Positions 61,734 to 64,000 of a stretch of DNA of 64,000 nt are shown here, one piece after another. The notes under the pieces are model-generated. The model ran no database searches. It worked only from the letters and a program-made list of their open reading frames with translations, and had not been told where the DNA came from. Origin of the DNA: Protula sp. h YS-2021 (lineage: Eukaryota; Annelida; Polychaeta; Sabellida; Serpulidae); assembly GCA_949752745.1 (NCBI GenBank), contig OX457028.1, positions 6,816,095-6,880,094 on the forward strand, in the 5' to 3' direction. Both the position numbers and the translations under genes were made by a program. Each line of letters begins with the position of its first letter. Position 1 is the stretch's first letter.

Positions 61734-63371
61734 GTGGGGTGAGGGGGTGGGGGGAGGTTGCGTCACTTGCAGAATTATTGACACAGAAACGCGTCTTTAC
61801 GAGATTAAGATAGTCATGCCACCCTGCTGATCGCTGGGGCTTTGCCGTTGTGAAATCTGTGAAATCAAGTCCTTTGTATCACCAGAAGTGATTGATGTTC
61901 TGCTGACGTTTTAGCCCCTTACTCGTGTTATCGGTTTTCATCTTTGGTCCCAGACATCAAGACTAATCCACACCGAATAAATAAAATAATAAAATGTGTG
62001 TTTATATTTATTGTTTATTTGTTCTTGTTTACTGTTTCAGCGTATAACACACACAGTAAACAATTTAGAACAGAAGAGATTGTTGATGGATTTGGATGTC
62101 TCCATGAGGACGGGGAAGTGCCCCTACACTGTCAAGTTCTTCGGTGCTATGTTCAGGGAGGTACGGTAGATGCTCACTAATGATAGAAATATACATATGA
62201 AAAAATGGAAACTTAAAAAGTTAAAAGGTGTCGGCGTAAATTTCAAGTGCTTGGACACATGGTATCAGGTGGCCTGCACCCCCCCCCCCCCGTCCCACGC
62301 AGACATACCTAGTTTCCCACTCTTTATACGCAGCGGGAGAAGGGGTTCCAAATTACAAATTCTGCAACTTAATAACCCCAGTGGTTAGGTCCGTGTAATG
62401 CGTTATATATGTTCGTGTTTTTGTGGGGAGACGTGTGCTGATACAGGTGATTCTTTCTGTATTTGCTGTTTAATGCGCTTTATGTGTTCGTGTCTTTGCG
62501 CGGAGACGTGTGCGGATACATGTAATTATGTCTGTATATGCTATGCAATGCGCTCTATGCGTTCGTGTCTTTGGGGGAGGGTGGATTACACAGATGGTTA
62601 TATCAGTGTATGAAGTGCGGTGCGCCATATGTGTTCGTGTGTTTGCAGGGAGACGTTTACTTATGCAGGTGGTTGCTTCCATGCCGTGCAATGCGTTATT
62701 ATGTTCGTGTCTTTGCAGGGAGACGTGTGGATATGCATGGAAGTGATGGACACATCTTTAGACAAATTTTACGAGAAAGTAGCGGAGAGAAATAAAACCA
62801 TACCAGAGCATGTCTTAGGCAAAATCGCCCATGCTGTACGTCACTCGCTGCGTTCTGTTCTATCTTAATTGATACTGATAATTTTTTTCAGGGTTTATCC
62901 CTATTTGCGGTGCTAGATTAAGTCTCTTATTTATGTGTGAATTAATGGACAAGAGTAAGTGCCTTCTGGGCGTGTTTACATTTTTACTTATATTTACGTG
63001 TATGGCAGTTGAATTCATTTTTGAAAAAATGTGAATTGGTAGTTGGGTCGAATTAAGTCTTCTGTTAAGAATGATACAGTGGAAATTACTGTGCGGACTG
63101 ATTAGAAGAAAAGTTATCGAATAAATGTGTTGGAAATTACTGTGCGAACTCCTTAGAAGAAAAGTTATCGAATAGATGTGTTCTATTTTAGGCTATCAGC
63201 GCGCTGCACTACCTAAAAGAGGAGTTATCGGTGATTCACCGTGACGTCAAACCATCGAACATTTTGATTAAAAAAACGGGTGAAGTAAAAATCTGTGATT
63301 TTGGCATTAGTGGCAATTTAGTGGATTCCGTGGCCAAGACGATGGATGCCGGCTGCAAACCGTACATGGGG
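52159..63371 (+). CDS. Ig domain fused to MKK3/6-type MAP kinase kinase, partial
   Basis: Nine exons (52159-52199, 55172-55248, 56032-56101, 58542-58632, 59387-59441, 60065-60230, 62041-62160, 62719-62835, 63192-63371) give 917 nt in one frame. Intron phases in order are 0, 2, 0, 1, 2, 0, 0, 0. Residues 1-93 form one I-set Ig module that enters and leaves in phase 1. Residues 94-115 are a Lys-rich linker with KKKGPKIVV, a MAPK docking-type motif. The kinase then has GRGAYG (glycine loop), MAVK (ATP Lys), HRDVKPSN (catalytic loop), DFG and the SVAKT activation-loop sites. MKK3/6 kinases phosphorylate p38 MAPK on Thr and Tyr. The C-lobe lies past the right edge and the start is not found. Two overlapping or adjacent transcripts rather than one fusion cannot be excluded without RNA. 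Confidence 0.7.
52313..54400 (-). mobile_element. Helitron-like repeat block in an Ig intron
   Basis: TTAG (52313) followed by a hairpin (52316-52341, arms GACCAACC / GGGGTGGTC) is, on the minus strand, a hairpin plus CTAAAAA, like the ends at 15950, 16697 and 45545. It is followed to about 54400 by degenerate repeats of roughly 150 bp (AATGCTTCTTCTCCC, GATCGAATTTCTTTCCAA and AGGTAGGCCTC motifs). The right boundary is uncertain. Confidence 0.55.
54401..55171. other. Ig intron, no exon seen
   Basis: Contains a C run (about 54937-54958) and, near 55025-55105, repeated GATGAATTGTCG motifs that look like a small transposon remnant. Confidence 0.5.
55172..55248 (+). CDS. Exon: Ig strands A'-C
   Basis: 77 nt, acceptor TTCTTCACAG, donor GTGAGT; phase 0 in, phase 2 out. 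It encodes [20 protein letters not shown] then TIKWKR. VTGNPEP-x-x-KW is diagnostic of I-set strands B-C. The usual B-strand Cys is Val here, as in many titin-like domains. Confidence 0.82.
55249..56031. other. Ig intron, microsatellite
   Basis: A CT dinucleotide run (about 55439-55471) followed by a T run, a G run near 55708-55720, and the long T-rich acceptor tract of the next exon. Nothing else recognised. Confidence 0.6.
56032..56101 (+). CDS. Exon: Ig strands C'-E
   Basis: 70 nt, acceptor in a long T tract ending TTTAG, donor GTAACA; phase 2 in, phase 0 out. It encodes [20 protein letters not shown] then TLK, a typical C'-D-E region (NGxxL...R...L). Confidence 0.78.
56102..56806. other. 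Ig intron, possible tRNA-like remnant
   Basis: Two adjacent copies of a TTTGTGGGTGTGTGTACGTTATT block (about 56470-56555), a CAT/CAC microsatellite near 56157-56195, and near 56641-56700 a weak tRNA-like pair of boxes (TTAGCTC..., GGTTCGACTGACC). Confidence 0.4.
56807..57930. repeat. 1.1-kb polypurine minisatellite in an Ig intron
   Basis: About 30 copies of a 34-36 bp unit (GGACGGAAGGGGAAGAAGAG then GGGAGGGAGAGAGAGA) plus an earlier section with longer variants. The plus strand is almost entirely A and G, with isolated C in GGACGG and GCGAG and a few T early in the array. All three plus-strand frames and two minus-strand frames stay open for about 380-440 residues; none is a gene. Confidence 0.95.
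57931..58541. other. Ig intron, nothing recognised
   Basis: AT-rich sequence with a G run near 58420-58440; the acceptor of the next exon is at 58540-58541. Confidence 0.5.
58542..58632 (+). CDS. Exon: Ig strands F-G
   Basis: 91 nt, acceptor TTTTTAG, donor GTACGA; phase 0 in, phase 1 out. It encodes [20 protein letters not shown], the F-G hairpin of an I-set domain (D/N-x-G-x-Y/F-x-C-x-A-x-N-x-x-G). The phase-1 exit completes a symmetric 1-1 Ig module. Confidence 0.82.
58633..59386. other. Intron between Ig and MAPK-docking exons
   Basis: I searched this interval for an ATG-containing first exon that would end in phase 1, which a stand-alone MKK gene would need, and found none convincing. 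I also saw no polyadenylation signal that would clearly end an Ig-only transcript, although reading through the 58632 donor stays open to a stop near 58773-58775. Confidence 0.45.
59387..59441 (+). CDS. Exon: MAPK docking-type linker
   Basis: 55 nt, acceptor TTTTTGCAG, donor GTAGGT; phase 1 in, phase 2 out. It matches both the Ig exon before it (G plus TG gives Val) and the kinase exon after it (CA plus A gives Gln). It encodes [17 protein letters not shown]. The basic cluster followed by hydrophobic-x-hydrophobic and the position just before PPRPGLDS mirror the p38-docking N-terminus of MKK3/MKK6. Confidence 0.65.
59442..60064. other. Intron, nothing recognised
   Basis: T-rich and A-rich runs (about 59597-59613, 59739-59750); no exon signal. 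Confidence 0.5.
60065..60230 (+). CDS. Exon: MKK3/6 kinase N-lobe start
   Basis: 166 nt, acceptor TTATTGTAG, donor GTGCGT; phase 2 in, phase 0 out. It encodes [16 protein letters not shown], then [18 protein letters not shown] and SGTVMAVK: the glycine-rich loop and ATP-binding Lys. LDS-x-x-x-x-IGD before the kinase domain is specific to MKK3/6. GC-rich compared with its surroundings. Confidence 0.9.
60611..61067. mobile_element. MITE with 45-bp terminal inverted repeats
   Basis: The left end begins ATGTTACAGGGAATCTGTG and continues AATTAGGGATTTCATGAAAT; the right end (61025-61067) is its inverse. Each TIR contains the inner palindrome GGATTTCATGAAATCC. The element lies within TA repeats, consistent with a TA target. 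About 457 bp, no coding capacity, located in the first visible kinase intron. Confidence 0.85.
61295..61363. repeat. TA microsatellite
   Basis: About 34 TA dinucleotides without interruption, inside the kinase intron. Confidence 0.95.
62041..62160 (+). CDS. Exon: MKK3/6 helix C region
   Basis: 120 nt, acceptor ACTGTTTCAG, donor GTACGG; phase 0 both sides. It encodes [20 protein letters not shown] followed by [14 protein letters not shown], the [14 protein letters not shown] signature of MKK3/6. Confidence 0.9.
62390..62735 (+). repeat. Tandem copies of the exon's own 3' splice site
   Basis: Four degenerate copies of about 75 bp precede and include the acceptor of the exon at 62719. Each has TGTTCGTGTCTTTG-like, GGAGACGTGTG-like and a following ATGCGCT block (starts near 62397, 62470, 62546 and 62620; the real site is the fifth). 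One upstream copy keeps a complete acceptor (GTGTTTGCAG at about 62639-62648) followed by GGAGACGTTTACTTATGCAG and then GT. Confidence 0.8.
62719..62835 (+). CDS. Exon: MKK3/6 hinge and helix D-E
   Basis: 117 nt, acceptor TCTTTGCAG, donor GTACGT; phase 0 both sides. It encodes [20 protein letters not shown] followed by [13 protein letters not shown]. The first bases of this exon and its acceptor are repeated several times in the upstream intron. Confidence 0.9.
63072..63180. repeat. 54-bp direct duplication before an exon
   Basis: Two adjacent copies of about 54 bp (GGAAATTACTGTGCG, then AGAAGAAAAGTTATCGAATA) lie directly upstream of the acceptor at 63191. Confidence 0.85.
63192..63371 (+). 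CDS. Exon: MKK3/6 catalytic and activation loops
   Basis: 180 nt, acceptor TCTATTTTAG, donor GTGAGT; phase 0 both sides. It encodes [32 protein letters not shown] and [10 protein letters not shown]. Catalytic Asp, Mg-binding DFG and both activation-loop phospho-sites (Ser and Thr in SVAKT) are present. The last codon is GGG (Gly), where most MKKs have Ala before Pro-Glu. Remaining exons lie beyond 64000. Confidence 0.92.
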
Positions 63372-64000
63372 GTGAGTTATCTCTGGTCTGGAAGCGAGTG
63401 TGCGACGGAACTCTGAATATGGGACCACCGGTTATACTGAAGTACTTTGGGTCGGTATTCCTCAAGCACTAAAATGCTGGTAGTAAGCATTAGTTTCTAA
63501 GGGTGGAGGGGGTGGGGTGGGGGTGACGGTTAGCTCATTTGGTTTGATCCATTAAACCCAAGGTCCCGGGTTCGAATCCGGACAGGGGTGCTAAACCGGG
63601 GATTGCCAGATCTAGGCAAGAAGTAGCGAGTCAGATCACCTATCACTGAATTCAAAATTACTGTGAATATGGGACCCGATTGACGGGATGGTCCTATTTA
63701 TAGAAAACAAGTACAAGAAGACCGTGGAAAAATTATCCTATTTTCGAGACGGTCTGTCCTATTTTCGAGACGGTCCTATTTGCGGGGGTAGCCGTTCCCA
63801 AAATTACGATGTATCAGAATCAGTCAAGTGGGAAGAAATTTGTTTCAAATGCAGTGTTATTTCTGTGTTAACGAGGCATGAGGTGCAAGGTTTAGTCGAC
63901 ATCAAGTGTTATCTTTTTTTGTTGTTGAAAAGACGCACAGGCATAAAAACCACGGTTACTCAGAGCAGAGAGGGGGGGGGGGGACAAAAAGTTACGCAGT
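63372..64000. other. Kinase intron up to the window edge
   Basis: Contains the tRNA-like sequence listed next and, near 63680-63790, two direct copies of a CCTATTTTCGAGACGGTC block. The next kinase exon (expected to begin with Pro-Glu-Arg) was not found before 64000. Confidence 0.5.
63523..63592 (+). repeat. tRNA-derived SINE or tRNA pseudogene
   Basis: TTAGCTCATTTGG resembles a pol III box A, and GGTTCGAATCC is a perfect box B about 38 bp downstream. The sequence between does not fold as a clean cloverleaf by eye, so a SINE head is likelier than a functional tRNA gene. Confidence 0.5.

Larger units (their letters stand above)
60231..62040. other. MKK intron with MITE and microsatellites
   Basis: Besides the MITE and TA run listed separately there are G and T runs (60298-60308, 61586-61606, 61707-61732) and a loose duplication of AAAATTT-CGC-AACTGTTTTT blocks near 61502 and 61650. 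No exon signal. Confidence 0.55.

Overview
This is animal genomic DNA: spliced genes with canonical GT-AG introns, long AT-rich introns, and many satellites and transposon remnants. Repeats of the mollusc 'pearl' architecture (169-bp tandem core, GACG/GACA microsatellite, right arm), many Helitron-like hairpin ends and a decayed Polinton/Maverick suggest a marine lophotrochozoan, probably a mollusc. That placement is inference. Most long open frames here are artefacts of tandem repeats whose unit length is a multiple of three.

Two genes are recognisable. (1) On the minus strand, two exons (23512-23672, then 21997-22108) encode the first two membrane segments and the following conserved motif of a tweety-homologue (TTYH) protein; other exons were not found. 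(2) On the plus strand, nine exons from 52159 to 63371 keep one continuous reading frame (917 nt, about 305 residues). They encode one I-set immunoglobulin domain, a short basic-hydrophobic MAPK-docking segment, and the N-lobe, catalytic loop and activation loop of a MAP kinase kinase of the MKK3/MKK6 type. All eight junctions are phase-compatible. The kinase C-lobe lies beyond the right edge and anything upstream of the Ig domain was not identified. An Ig domain spliced to an MKK3/6 is the most unusual observation in the window.

Layout. 1-8.6 kb: minisatellites (21, about 43, 35, 45 and 22 bp units), one with a small inverted-repeat transposon inserted. 8.9-16.7 kb: a pearl-like element, then a composite repeat (51-bp array, 114-bp satellite, about 145-bp repeats, hairpin end). 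17-25 kb: inverted-repeat elements, Helitron-like ends and the TTYH exons. 28.2-40.4 kb: a dead minus-strand Polinton, with capsid-type and packaging-ATPase remnants followed by an exact five-fold tandem array of a 1,895-bp segment carrying an inactivated integrase. 41.1-42.7 kb: a large foldback element. 43.3-43.9 kb: the 3' end of a LINE. 45.5-50.3 kb: an inverted relative of the 10-16.7 kb composite repeat. 52.2-64 kb: the Ig-MKK gene, whose introns hold a Helitron-like repeat block, a 1.1-kb polypurine minisatellite, a MITE, and tandem copies of one of its own 3' splice sites.
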